Assembly: GCF_019800665.1 (NCBI RefSeq)
Contig: NZ_JAHVKO010000004.1
Span: 558,001-622,000, forward strand
Source: Microbulbifer agarilyticus
GTDB taxonomy: Bacteria > Pseudomonadota > Gammaproteobacteria > Pseudomonadales > Cellvibrionaceae
Direction of reading: 5' to 3'
Length of the DNA: 64,000 nucleotides
In this document: positions 34,192 through 43,182 of the stretch, piece after piece
Layout: each line of letters starts with the position of its first letter
Numbering within the stretch: the first letter of the stretch is position 1
Position numbers and translations under genes: made by a program
The notes under the pieces: model-generated
Told to the model about the DNA's origin: nothing
The model's input: only the letters and a program-made list of their open reading frames with translations
The model's database searches: none

Positions 34192-36351
34192 TTAGAAGTT
34201 GTAGTTACCTGTGAGGGCGATAGTGCGTGGCGCGCCGTAGAAGCCAGTCTGGAACGGGCCGCCAAAGTCGTAGCCCGCGATACGGTACTCGGTATCGGTC
34301 AGGTTTTTACCCTGCAGGCCCAGGTTCCAGTTGCCATCGGCGCTGTAATAAGTCGCGGTCAGGTCAACCAGGGTGTAGCCCTTCTGGTCGAGGATACTTG
34401 GCGTTTCAAAGATCTGGGTGTCAGAGCGATAAGACGCGGAAGGCACAACAACCATTTCGCCGCCGGCAACCGGCAGAGACCAGTTCAGCTGAACCATCGC
34501 TGTGGTGTCCGGAGTATTCTGCATATCGCGGGTATCAGAGATATCCATGCCGCCTGAAATAAACTCGATGAACTCTGCATCGACCCAACCCAGGTTGGCA
34601 TTTGCGCTCAGGTTGTCGGTAAGTGCGAGAGACGCTTCCAGTTCGATACCTTGAATGCGTGACTTACCAGCATTCAGAACGTCACCGGCGGTGGTGCCGT
34701 CATCCAGCAGACGCTGAGTGGTCAGCTGCATGTCGGTGTAGTCCGCGCGGAACAGCGCGCCGTTCAGTCGCATGCGGTTGTTGAGGAGATCGAGCTTCCA
34801 GCCAAACTCTACGGTATCTACGGTCTCGGGCGCGTAACCTTCGGTAGTCTGCGGGTTGGCCGTTGCCACACCGCGCATGTCGAAGCCGCCGGACTTGAAG
34901 CCGCTGCTGTAGCTGGCGTAAACCATCGCATCGTCGCTAACTTGATAGTCGAGACCAACGCGCGGGGTGAACTCGCCCCAGGAATCGTCGTTGGTGTAGT
35001 CGGTACGTACAGCCAGAACGACGGGGTCGGCTGAATTGGCGTAGTACTTGTCGTGGGACAGGTCGCTGCCCAGGCCAGCTACCACTGCGTTGTACACGTC
35101 TGCTTCTTTTTCGTCACGGGTATAGCGGCCGCCCAGGTTCAGGTTCCACTGATCGGCGAACTGCCAGTTGTAGTGTGCGTAGGCAGACAGGCTCTTGGTG
35201 TCCACTTCGCCGTTTACCGCAACGGTGATCGGATCCAGTACCGCGTCATAACCGCCCGCTGCAGTGCCGTCGTAGTAGTAGATACCGCTCACCAGGTCAG
35301 CGCTGTCGCCCTGCCAGATCAGCTGGAATTCCTGAGAGAACTGCTCGTCATCGTAAACCGCCGGTACGTCAAAGCTCGCGCTGTTCACACTGTCGAAATC
35401 AATAACGGTTTCGGTTTCGCCCTTGCGGTTGGCGGTTACCGACTTGATGGTGATGCTGTCGCTTGCCTGCCACTCGGCGGTCAGGGACATGCCGCTGGTT
35501 TCTACACGGTTATCGGAAGGCAGATTGGATTCGGTATCGTAAATGCTGCCCAATACGGCTTCGCCGTTAATGCCCGGGTTGAAACGATGGCCGTGCTTGG
35601 AGGCAGACTTGTCGATGGTCTTGTCGGCCGCGAAGCGGAAGAACAGGTCATCGGTCGCGGAGTATTCGAGGCTGAGGCGGCCTGCGAGAATATCTTTGTT
35701 GTACTGGTCTGCGCCGGTGCGGACGTTCTCACCGAAGCCGTCGCGGTTGAAGCTGGCCACGGCAGCGCCGATGTTCAGTTTGTCGGTCATCGCGGTGGAT
35801 GCCTTGAACTTCAGGTCGCGCTGGTTGTAGCTGCCCAGAGAGGAGCCGATAGACACTTCGGTGTCACCGGTCATTTTCTTGGTGACATATTTAACTGCGC
35901 CACCAATGGTGTTCTTACCGTACAGGGTACCCTGCGGGCCCCGCAGAACTTCGATGCGCTCTACATCGAATACATCCATTACCGCGCCCTGCGGACGAGC
36001 GATGTATACGTCGTCGATATAGATACCTACACCCGGCTCATAGCCCCACAGCGGATCCTGCTGGCCAATACCGCGAATAAAGGCGGTCAGGGTGGAGTTG
36101 GTACCGCGGCTCACCTGCAGAGTGGTGTTCGGGGACATTTTCTGGATTTCGGTCATATCGGTAATGCCGTTATCCATCAGCTGAGCTTCACTGATCGCCG
36201 ATACCGCAACCGGTACTTCCTGCAGAGACTGCTCGCGCTTCTGCGCAGTTACGGTCACTTCTTCCAGCTGAGGCTCCGCATAAGCGAAAGATGCACCACA
36301 GGCAAGCATGACGCCCGCGGCAAGGGGATTGAATTTACTTGGATTGCGCAT
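34192..36351 (-). CDS. TonB-dependent outer-membrane receptor
   Basis: A 719-residue receptor. The signal peptide ends near SFAYA, the TonB-box-like QLEEVTVTAQKREQS follows, and the plug holds AFIRGIGQQDP and RIEVLRGPQGTLYGKNTIGG. The barrel ends GNYNF with a terminal phenylalanine. It belongs to the same broad class as the receptor at 3989. It is divergent from the CrbS-like sensor kinase with 169 bp between the start codons, and that gap holds a sequence matching the candidate response-regulator site at 44036. Control by the CrbS/CrbR pair is therefore likely. The imported substrate may be a source of acetate or short acyl units, by inference only. Confidence 0.9.
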   Translation of the reverse strand: MRNPSKFNPLAAGVMLACGASFAYAEPQLEEVTVTAQKREQSLQEVPVAVSAISEAQLMDNGITDMTEIQKMSPNTTLQVSRGTNSTLTAFIRGIGQQDPLWGYEPGVGIYIDDVYIARPQGAVMDVFDVERIEVLRGPQGTLYGKNTIGGAVKYVTKKMTGDTEVSIGSSLGSYNQRDLKFKASTAMTDKLNIGAAVASFNRDGFGENVRTGADQYNKDILAGRLSLEYSATDDLFFRFAADKTIDKSASKHGHRFNPGINGEAVLGSIYDTESNLPSDNRVETSGMSLTAEWQASDSITIKSVTANRKGETETVIDFDSVNSASFDVPAVYDDEQFSQEFQLIWQGDSADLVSGIYYYDGTAAGGYDAVLDPITVAVNGEVDTKSLSAYAHYNWQFADQWNLNLGGRYTRDEKEADVYNAVVAGLGSDLSHDKYYANSADPVVLAVRTDYTNDDSWGEFTPRVGLDYQVSDDAMVYASYSSGFKSGGFDMRGVATANPQTTEGYAPETVDTVEFGWKLDLLNNRMRLNGALFRADYTDMQLTTQRLLDDGTTAGDVLNAGKSRIQGIELEASLALTDNLSANANLGWVDAEFIEFISGGMDISDTRDMQNTPDTTAMVQLNWSLPVAGGEMVVVPSASYRSDTQIFETPSILDQKGYTLVDLTATYYSADGNWNLGLQGKNLTDTEYRIAGYDFGGPFQTGFYGAPRTIALTGNYNF

Positions 36352-36433
36352 GGCTCTCTCCGATCACCGGTTTATGGTTTTTATCTAAGTTACGGACTTG
36401 CACTGTATCGGCTGGCGGGGTTCCTGCCTGCTA

Positions 36434-36462
36434 GACCAAGGTATGACGTGGGTCACACCTCG
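36434..36462. promoter_or_regulatory. Candidate CrbR-type site between TonB receptor and crbS
   Basis: GACCAAGGTATGA (36434-36446) is identical over 13 bases to the left half of the inverted repeat at 44036. A weaker inverted copy, GTCACACCTCG (36452-36462), follows after a short spacer. It lies in the 169-bp divergent gap. Confidence 0.6.
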
Positions 36463-36520
36463 TGGAGCAGGACAAAAAACACACGATCGGTTAACCTCTT
36501 CATCATAAACACAATAATGA

Positions 36521-39500
36521 ATGAGGCGCCAAGTGTTTAGCCTTACCTTGTTGGCCGTTGTGGGCCTCTCATACCTACTACTGTTATTCGCCATCGCCTT
36601 CTGGGGCGATCGCCTGCCTATTGCCCGGATTCGCCCGGTCAAACCCCTGCTGCTGGCCCTCGCCGGCACCTACACCAGCGCCTGGATGTTCTTCGGTGTG
36701 CCCGCGCAGGCGGTGACCGAGGGCTGGCTGCTGCCGCCGACGTTCGTTGGCGCTTGCCTGATGCTGATTTTCGGCGCGCCGCTGCTGATGCGCTTTGTGC
36801 GCCTGTCCAAGCGGCAGGGCTCCACGTCCATCGCCGACTTTATCAGTGCCCAGTTCGGCGGCTCCCAGTGGCTTGCGGCCGTCGTCGCCCTGCTCGCCGT
36901 GGTGGCGATTGTCCCCTACCTGTCACTGCAGTTAAGGGCCGTTGCGGACAGTTTCCTGTTATTGGCAGACGGCGCTGACCAGCAGCGCGGCATCAGTGCC
37001 TCGGTGGTGACTGCGGTGGTGGGCCTGACTCTGGGGCTGTTTGCGCTGTTATTCGGTACCCGGCATATCGACAGCAGTGTGCACCGCAACGGTATGCTGC
37101 TAGCCGTGGCGTTCGAGGCGCTGGTAAAGATTGGCGCTTTGGTAGCGGTGGCCTGTTTCGTGGTCGGTGGCGCGTTTGACGGCTCGGCGGATCTGGCGCG
37201 CGCGGCGCTGTCCAGCGAACGAGTGGCGGCACTGGCGGAATCCCGCCCGGCGGATACCGGCTTTTTCGCGGTAGTGGTGCTGGGGATGGCGGCCATCTTC
37301 TGCCTGCCGCGGCAGTTCCATATTCTGATGATCGAGAGCGACGGCGAGCGGGATATCAAGACCGTGCGTCGCTTGATCCCACTGTATCTGGCGCTGGTGT
37401 CGGCGGCAGTGCTGGTGGTCGGCTACGGCGGCCTGCTGTGGCTGCCGGAGAGCTACACCAATGCGGAGCGCTATGTACTGGGTATCCCGCTGGAAAGCGG
37501 TACCCCGTGGCTGGCATTACTGGCGTTTATCGGCGGCCTGTCTGCCGGCTCCAGCATGGTGATTATTGCTACCATCGCCCTGTCCACCATGATCGCCAAC
37601 ACCATGGTGGTGCCCTGGTGGCTGAAGCGTTTGCAGCAGCGTCCGGCCGGTGTGGCACTGGGGAGCGACCTGCGCCGGGTGCGGCGGGTGATTATCGGTC
37701 TGCTGATGTTCGCCGCGTTTGGGGTGAGCGAACTGATAGGCTCCGGGGTGAGCCTGGGTACCTTCGGCTTGCTATCGCTGGCACTGGTGGCCCAGCTGGC
37801 GCCATCGATGGTCGCCGCAGTGACCTGGCCCGGGCACTGGTTCCAATTGCGCGCCGCCGGTGTGATCGCCGGCTTGCTGGTGGGCTCGGCGGTGTGGGCC
37901 ATGTCGGCGCTGCCCGCGGCGCTGGGACAAGCGGACCTGATCGCCGGTGCACTGGGGCTTGAGTGGAACGCGTTGACCACCAGCTGCGTATTCGGGCTCG
38001 GGTTGAACGCAATCGCGCTGGCGGCAGTGTCGCTGTTGCAGGAGCGTCTGCAGCCCGGTGGTGGTGCGGTGCAGGCCGCTCCTGTGGATAAGTCGCAGCT
38101 GCGCCAGTTGCTGGCACGGTTTGTGGGCGAGGCGGCCGCCGAGCGGGCGCTGGCGCCACTGGCCGAGGTTGCGGAGGCCGAATCTGGCAGCAAGGCAGCC
38201 AGGGAGGCTGCGCGTAACTACCGCGAGACGGTGGAAAAGATTCTCGCGGGCATCGTCGGCAGTACCAGTGCCCAGCGCCTGGTGCGCCAGCTGAGTGAGC
38301 CGGACGTGACCGCGCAGGAATTGCAGCAGGCCTCGGAGATCTATCAGTTTGGCCGCGGACTGCTGCAGAGCAGTATCGACAATATCGACCAGGGCATTTC
38401 GGTGGTGGATGCCAACCTTAACCTGGTGGCCTGGAACCGCCGTTATCTGGCTCTGTTCAAATACCCCGCGGAGATGATCTATGTGGGGCGCCCGGTGGCG
38501 GAGCTGGTGCGCTACAACGCCAGTCGCGGCGAGTGTGGCCCCGGCGATGTGGAAGAGCATGTGCGCAAGCGCGTGGAGCATTTGCGCAACGGCACGGCGT
38601 ATCGGGTGCAGCGCAACCGCACCGATGGCACGGTACTCGAGATCCGCGGCAACCCACTGCCCGGCGGCGGCTTCGTAACCACCTATACGGACGTATCCGA
38701 TTACCAGCGCGCGCTGGGTGAACTGACCGAGATCCGCAACTCCCTCGAACAGAAGGTGGCGCACCGCACCGTTGAACTGGAAACCGTTAACGACGAATTG
38801 CAGGAGCTGAACCGCGAGCTGCAGGCGGCGAGCGCCGGTAAGACCCGCTTCCTGGCCGCCGCCAGTCACGACCTGGTGCAGCCGCTCAATGCCAGCCGCC
38901 TGTTTATCGATGCGCTGGCCGCGCACTCGCTGGAAGATGACAGTCGACAGCTGCTGACCCGTGCCGACCGCGCCCTCGCCTCCGCCGAACAGCTGATCAC
39001 CGACATGTTGCAGATCGCGCGCATGGACGCGGGGGATATCCGCCCGAGCTTCGCCCCGGTATCCCTCGACAGTATCCTCGACGACGCCGTGGCCCAGGCC
39101 CGGGTCGCGGCCGGCAGCCGGGGTATCCGCCTGCGTTATCGGCGCAGTCATCTGTGGGTGCACAGCGACGAGAAGATGCTGCGCCGGGTGGTGCAGAACC
39201 TGCTGGATAACGCAGTGAAATACACCGCGCGTGGTGGCGTGCTGGTAGCGGCGCGCAAACGCGGCGCGGACATTTCTCTGGAGGTGTGGGATACCGGTGA
39301 AGGTATCGCCCCCGAACAGCAGCAGGCGATCTTCCGCGAGTTCTGCCGCCTTACCTCGCAGGATTCCGACAATGTGGCACGCCAGCACGGTTATGGGCTC
39401 GGCCTCGCCACGGTGGAGCGCCTGTGCCGCCTATTGAACAGCCCTATCAGCCTGTCCTCGGTGCTCGGCCGCGGCAGTGTGTTTCGCGTGCGCCTGCCGC

Positions 39501-39961
39501 GCGCCACCGCCCGTGCCGCGTCGCGTCCTGCCGTGACACCGATCACCGGGCGCGGTGCCAAGCTCGACCTGCAGGTGCTGTGTGTGGATAACGAACCCTC
39601 CATCCTCGAGGCCATGGCGGCACTGCTGAGTGGCTGGGGGTGCACGGTGCACTGCGCGCGCAATCGTGCTGAGGCACTCGCCGCGGCGGAACCGGACCTG
39701 CTGTTGATGGACTTCCACCTGGACGATGGCGATAACGGTATCGATCTGGCCGGTGAGCTGTTGTCCCGCTGGAGTGGTGTCGATGTTTGTAAAGTCCCCT
39801 GCGTGATCATTTCCGCCGAGAACACCAATACGGTGAAGACCCGTGCCCAGAACGCGGGCTGGCAGTTCCTGCAGAAACCGCTGCGTCCGGCGGCACTGCG
39901 CGCCTTGCTGCAGCAGCGGCAGAAGTCGCGCAGTGCGGAGTCTGCGACCAAGGTCGTATAG
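36521..39961 (+). CDS. Hybrid sensor kinase with sodium/solute symporter domain, CrbS/MxtR-like
   Basis: A protein of 1146 residues from ATG 36521; GTG 36533 (FSLTLLAVVGLSYLL) with GAGG 6 bases upstream is at least as likely. Domain order: an SLC5/SSS transporter-like part with about 13 membrane helices (1-500), a STAC linker (about 520-600), PAS (about 613-730), coiled coil, HisKA with His783 (FLAAASHDLVQPLNASRLF), HATPase (GYGLGLATVERL), and a C-terminal receiver with Asp1064 (LLMDFHLDDG). This architecture and length match Vibrio CrbS and Pseudomonas MxtR, which control acetyl-CoA synthetase and the acetate switch. The matching LuxR-type regulator is encoded at 42521. Whether the transporter part moves or only senses a solute is open. 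Confidence 0.9.
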   Translation: MRRQVFSLTLLAVVGLSYLLLLFAIAFWGDRLPIARIRPVKPLLLALAGTYTSAWMFFGVPAQAVTEGWLLPPTFVGACLMLIFGAPLLMRFVRLSKRQGSTSIADFISAQFGGSQWLAAVVALLAVVAIVPYLSLQLRAVADSFLLLADGADQQRGISASVVTAVVGLTLGLFALLFGTRHIDSSVHRNGMLLAVAFEALVKIGALVAVACFVVGGAFDGSADLARAALSSERVAALAESRPADTGFFAVVVLGMAAIFCLPRQFHILMIESDGERDIKTVRRLIPLYLALVSAAVLVVGYGGLLWLPESYTNAERYVLGIPLESGTPWLALLAFIGGLSAGSSMVIIATIALSTMIANTMVVPWWLKRLQQRPAGVALGSDLRRVRRVIIGLLMFAAFGVSELIGSGVSLGTFGLLSLALVAQLAPSMVAAVTWPGHWFQLRAAGVIAGLLVGSAVWAMSALPAALGQADLIAGALGLEWNALTTSCVFGLGLNAIALAAVSLLQERLQPGGGAVQAAPVDKSQLRQLLARFVGEAAAERALAPLAEVAEAESGSKAAREAARNYRETVEKILAGIVGSTSAQRLVRQLSEPDVTAQELQQASEIYQFGRGLLQSSIDNIDQGISVVDANLNLVAWNRRYLALFKYPAEMIYVGRPVAELVRYNASRGECGPGDVEEHVRKRVEHLRNGTAYRVQRNRTDGTVLEIRGNPLPGGGFVTTYTDVSDYQRALGELTEIRNSLEQKVAHRTVELETVNDELQELNRELQAASAGKTRFLAAASHDLVQPLNASRLFIDALAAHSLEDDSRQLLTRADRALASAEQLITDMLQIARMDAGDIRPSFAPVSLDSILDDAVAQARVAAGSRGIRLRYRRSHLWVHSDEKMLRRVVQNLLDNAVKYTARGGVLVAARKRGADISLEVWDTGEGIAPEQQQAIFREFCRLTSQDSDNVARQHGYGLGLATVERLCRLLNSPISLSSVLGRGSVFRVRLPRATARAASRPAVTPITGRGAKLDLQVLCVDNEPSILEAMAALLSGWGCTVHCARNRAEALAAAEPDLLLMDFHLDDGDNGIDLAGELLSRWSGVDVCKVPCVIISAENTNTVKTRAQNAGWQFLQKPLRPAALRALLQQRQKSRSAESATKVV

Positions 39962-40028
39962 GCAAAAGCCTGCGATCCGACGCAGTCTGACCTGTGAATA
40001 CATCAAGAATAAATAGTGGTATCCCGCG

Positions 40029-41228
40029 ATGAAAAAATACGTGTTGGAAATACTGATGTTCAGCGCCTACGCGCTGTTCGCCGCAAGCTGGGTGTCCGGG
40101 GCCATTCTGACCCCGGCGATCCAGTCATCCTTTGGTGAGGAAGGCTTCGCGAATGCGACCTGGGGCAGCAATGTCATCACCATTGCCAAAATTGTCGGCA
40201 ACCTCGCCGCCGCGGCCCTGCTGATGCGCCTCGGTGCCAAGCGCGCGTTTTTGATCGCGATCATCTTGATTGCGGCCGGTGGCTTTGGTGCCCTGGCCGG
40301 CAGTTACGGTGCCTGGTTGATGTCCCGCCTGGCCCTGGGCCTCGGCGGCGCGCTGGCGATCGTTTACTTCGCACCGGTGGTGCTGCATTACTTCTCTGCC
40401 GAAGAGCGCCCGCTGATCAACGGCATCAATGCTGCCGCGTTCAATACCGGTAACCTGTTGGCCCTGCTGACCACCACCGCGCTGCTGAGCTGGTTGGGCA
40501 GCTGGCAGTCTGTAGTGGTGCTGTACGGGGTGATGGTACTGGCGCTGGGTATCCTTTGGTGGCTGAGTGCCGAGAACTTCCCGCTGTCGGGTGGCGGCGA
40601 CAAGCCGCAGGAAGAGTACGGCTTCAAGCAGGGTGCCCGTGAAGGGTTTAACTGGTGGTTGCCGCTGGCCTACTGTGGTGTGCTGTTCTGCTACATCGCG
40701 GTATTTGCACTGTTCCCGCTGATCGACGGCTTTGCGGTGGCGAGTAATCACCTGTCTGCGGTAATGATTGCCGCGGGTATGGTGGGCACCGTAGCCGGCA
40801 TCATCGTCACCAAACGCTATCCGCTGCGTCTGCCGGTACTGCGCTTCGGTGGCCTTGCGCTGGTGGTATTTGCCGCGCTAATGGTCACCAGTCGTGACCC
40901 GCTGATTGCCTACACCGCGGCCGCACTGGCCGGCTTCTGCATGTTCCTGCCGATGACCGCTCTGGTTACCCTGCCGCAGGAGCTCCCCGGTATGACCCCG
41001 GCAAAAATTACTGTCACCTTCGCCATGTTCTGGTCCGTTTCCTACGGTGTGGAAACGGTGTTGATGTACGGCGCCGGCGTGCTCGCAGACGTTACCGGTG
41101 AGCCGGCGACTGCTGCTTATTTTGCGGTAGCCTGTTCTGCATCCCTGTTTGTGTTTTCCTTCCTGCTGCCGGAAAGCGGCAAGAAACCCAGTGAAGAAAA
41201 CCTGGAGGCCGACAATGCGACAGCTTAA
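40029..41228 (+). CDS. MFS transporter
   Basis: A 399-residue protein with about 12 membrane helices. The region AAALLMRLGAKRAFLIA holds the loop 2-3 signature of the major facilitator superfamily in a reduced form, and the soluble central loop (NFPLSGGGDKPQEEYGFKQGAREG) separates the two halves. It resembles the CynX/NimT-like or nitrate-type carriers only loosely, so the substrate is unassigned. The next gene, an HSL-type esterase, overlaps its end by 14 bases, so the two are translationally coupled. Uptake of an ester or short-chain acid later cleaved by that esterase is the natural reading. Confidence 0.85.
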   Translation: MKKYVLEILMFSAYALFAASWVSGAILTPAIQSSFGEEGFANATWGSNVITIAKIVGNLAAAALLMRLGAKRAFLIAIILIAAGGFGALAGSYGAWLMSRLALGLGGALAIVYFAPVVLHYFSAEERPLINGINAAAFNTGNLLALLTTTALLSWLGSWQSVVVLYGVMVLALGILWWLSAENFPLSGGGDKPQEEYGFKQGAREGFNWWLPLAYCGVLFCYIAVFALFPLIDGFAVASNHLSAVMIAAGMVGTVAGIIVTKRYPLRLPVLRFGGLALVVFAALMVTSRDPLIAYTAAALAGFCMFLPMTALVTLPQELPGMTPAKITVTFAMFWSVSYGVETVLMYGAGVLADVTGEPATAAYFAVACSASLFVFSFLLPESGKKPSEENLEADNATA

Positions 41229-42147
41229 TCCGAAACTCGCCGAATGGCTGGTGGCGGTCAACGCCCAGGTCGCACAGGTTAAAGCCGCCGGTTTCGAGCC
41301 GACCCCGGTGAACGCTCGCGAGAGTCTCGCCAATCTCACTGCAGGTTTCGTTACTGCAGGGCCAGACATGAAGGTGTCTGACACGGTAGTAACCGGCGGC
41401 GAATACGCGGTGCCGGTGCGAATTTATCAGCCGGAAGATGCGATCGATGGTGCGGCGATTATTTACTGCCATGGTGGCGGCCATATGGCCGGCAGCGTTA
41501 CGGTGTATGACCCGATTTGCCGACGCGTGGCGGATGCCAGCAAGCGCACGGTTATTTCCCTCGAGTATCGCCTGGCGCCGGAGAATCCCTACCCGGCTGC
41601 ACTAAATGATTTGATCAGTGTGGTGCGTAATCTGGGCACGGCACTGGACCGCAAGGGTGTTGCCCACAATGGTCGCTGGATCCTGATGGGTGATTCCGGC
41701 GGTGGCGCTCTGTGTGCTTCCGCTAGCCGGCTACTGCAACATCAGCCGAACACCATTGATGCGCAGGTGCTTATCTACCCGAGTCTGGACTACACCATGC
41801 AGACGCCTTCCATTGAAGAGAATGGGCGAGGCTATTTGCTGGAGAAAGAAAAAATTCTCTGGTACTTCAACAATTATCTGCAGCGTGCGGAAAACCCATA
41901 TTCGGTTTCTCCTCTACACGGTGAGTTCACCAAAAATATGCCTGCGACCCTGGTTGTTACTGCAGAGTTCTGTGCGTTGCGGGATGAGGGTGTGGAGTAT
42001 GTGAACAAGGTGCGCGCCGGTGGTGCTAATGCAGAGCTACTGCACTTTGATGACATGATTCACGCGTTCTTGAATGTGGAAAACCTTGTGCCTGAGGCGT
42101 GTGAGCGGGTTTATCGTCACGTTGCGGAGTATTTGCAGGGCGTCTAG
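41215..42147 (+). CDS. Alpha/beta hydrolase, hormone-sensitive lipase family
   Basis: A protein of 310 residues from ATG 41215, with GGAGG at 41203-41207. IYCHGGGHMAGS is the HGGG oxyanion motif, and LMGDSGGGALCAS the nucleophile elbow GDSGG of the HSL family. TLVVTAEFCALRDEG holds the catalytic aspartate region, and DDMIHAFLNV the histidine. Such cytoplasmic enzymes cut short-chain esters. The overlap with the MFS gene and the nearby 3-hydroxybutyrate dehydrogenase suggest hydrolysis of hydroxybutyrate dimers or other short esters, by inference. Confidence 0.9.
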   Translation: MRQLNPKLAEWLVAVNAQVAQVKAAGFEPTPVNARESLANLTAGFVTAGPDMKVSDTVVTGGEYAVPVRIYQPEDAIDGAAIIYCHGGGHMAGSVTVYDPICRRVADASKRTVISLEYRLAPENPYPAALNDLISVVRNLGTALDRKGVAHNGRWILMGDSGGGALCASASRLLQHQPNTIDAQVLIYPSLDYTMQTPSIEENGRGYLLEKEKILWYFNNYLQRAENPYSVSPLHGEFTKNMPATLVVTAEFCALRDEGVEYVNKVRAGGANAELLHFDDMIHAFLNVENLVPEACERVYRHVAEYLQGV

Positions 42148-42174
42148 TTTGTGGTGTGGTCCTGTACAATCCCG

Positions 42175-42296
42175 GTGGCGGCAGAGCACCGGGTGCGGGC
42201 TTTCAGGACCACTGTGAACCCATCCCTGGGCGTTGCGGCGCAAACTTCCTGTTTGCGACGCTCCTGAAAGCCCGCACCCGGCACTCTTCCTTCGCG
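42175..42296 (-). repeat. Structured intergenic element, copy D (reverse)
   Basis: An element of 122 bp, read on the minus strand. Outer stem 42189-42208 / 42262-42281: 20 perfect pairs (arm CCGGGTGCGGGCTTTCAGGA). P2 stem CGCAAAC / GTTTGCG (42239-42245 and 42251-42257) with loop AGGAA on the minus strand. P3 CCC-AGGGAT-GGG on the minus strand, then TTCACAG. It starts with GTGGCGG (42175), the complement of the conserved GCCGCCAC end. It lies just after the esterase gene. Confidence 0.88.
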
Positions 42297-42350
42297 TCAG
42301 CTCTATCACACCTTTGGAACTCTGCTTACGCCGTATAGTGGTAAGAATTG

Positions 42351-42469
42351 AAGGGGGAGTAGTGGGGATTCGTTTTTGAAAGCGTCGGCGACAGGGACGT
42401 CGCCGCCGCAGCGCCCATGGATGGGTTTACAGCGGTTTCAAAAACGAATACCCGCTGCTTCTCCGCCAC
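42351..42469 (+). repeat. Structured intergenic element, copy B (forward)
   Basis: An element of 119 bp. Outer stem 42368-42381 / 42436-42449 is 14 perfect pairs (ATTCGTTTTTGAAA arm), extended with wobble and mismatches to 42361/42456. P2 GGCGAC (42387-42392) / GTCGCC (42399-42404), loop AGGGAC. P3 CCC-ATGGAT-GGG, then TTTACAGCGG. It ends CCGCCAC. It lies 55 bp from copy D in opposite orientation, and both sit between convergent genes. Confidence 0.87.
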
Positions 42470-42520
42470 AAGATTTTAATCAAAGCGCGGAACCAAAGGC
42501 TACGGAGCGCAGAGCCAACC

Positions 42521-43141
42521 TTAGAGTTGAATCAGCGCCTGCGCCTCTCGAATCAGCTGCTTACGATCCCGCAATTCAAGTTTGCGTAAAATCGCAGTCA
42601 CATGGCTTTTCACCGTTGGCTCGGTGATGTCCAGATCATATGCAATCTGCTTGTTCAGCATGCCCTGCGCAATCATCTGGAAAATCTTCAACTGCTGAGG
42701 AGTAAGCTGCGTGAGCTTATCGGCAAGCGCAGACTCGGTCTCCGCCTGCAGTGCTTCCTCGCTGAACCACTGGTCCCCAGAAAGCACGCATTCAATACAT
42801 TGCAGGATTTCATCCGGCCGCGCAGTCTTGGAAAGGAAACCACTGGCGCCGAGGCCAGATGCTTGTTGAATAACGGAGTGTTTATCACTGCCGGACACAA
42901 CCACTACCGGCACAGCGGGAAAATCGTTGCGGATACGTGCCAGGCCACTGAAGCCCTCGCTGCCGGGCATATTCAGATCTAACAGCAGCAGGTCGACTTC
43001 CGATTGGGAGAGACGTTCCAGGGTGGAATCGAGATCCTCACTCTGTAGCAAATCCGCATTGGGAAAATGACTGGAAAGGGTCGTCGCCAACGCATCGCGA
43101 TAGAGCGGATGATCGTCGGCAATCAGCAACTGGTAATTCAC
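42521..43141 (-). CDS. LuxR-type response regulator, CrbR/ErdR-like
   Basis: A protein of 206 residues from GTG 43141, with AGGG 7 bases upstream. The receiver domain (1-120) has LLIADDHPLYRD with the acidic pair, Asp55 (LLLLDLNMPGS) as phosphoacceptor, and the VSG and K positions (VVSGSDK, SKTARPD). The LuxR helix-turn-helix (about 140-200) has LTPQQLKIFQMIAQGMLNKQIA and EPTVKSHVTAILRKL. The size and domain plan are those of CrbR/ErdR, partner of the CrbS/MxtR kinases. It lies 41 bp downstream of the hydroxybutyrate dehydrogenase gene in one operon. Self-regulation through the repeat at 44036 is plausible. Confidence 0.9.
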   Translation of the reverse strand: MNYQLLIADDHPLYRDALATTLSSHFPNADLLQSEDLDSTLERLSQSEVDLLLLDLNMPGSEGFSGLARIRNDFPAVPVVVVSGSDKHSVIQQASGLGASGFLSKTARPDEILQCIECVLSGDQWFSEEALQAETESALADKLTQLTPQQLKIFQMIAQGMLNKQIAYDLDITEPTVKSHVTAILRKLELRDRKQLIREAQALIQL

Positions 43142-43182
43142 GGCAGCACCCTGAAGAAGAAAGTGATCGGGTGCAAAGGATA

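Noticed and set aside
37772-39388. Open frame of 538 codons on the minus strand
   Set aside because: It is antisense to the CrbS-like kinase, whose domains are intact; no motif is seen in the antisense product.
42175-42469. Insertion sequence or transposon remnant
   Set aside because: No transposase fragment, no target-site duplication seen by eye, and the arms differ between copies, unlike transposon ends.
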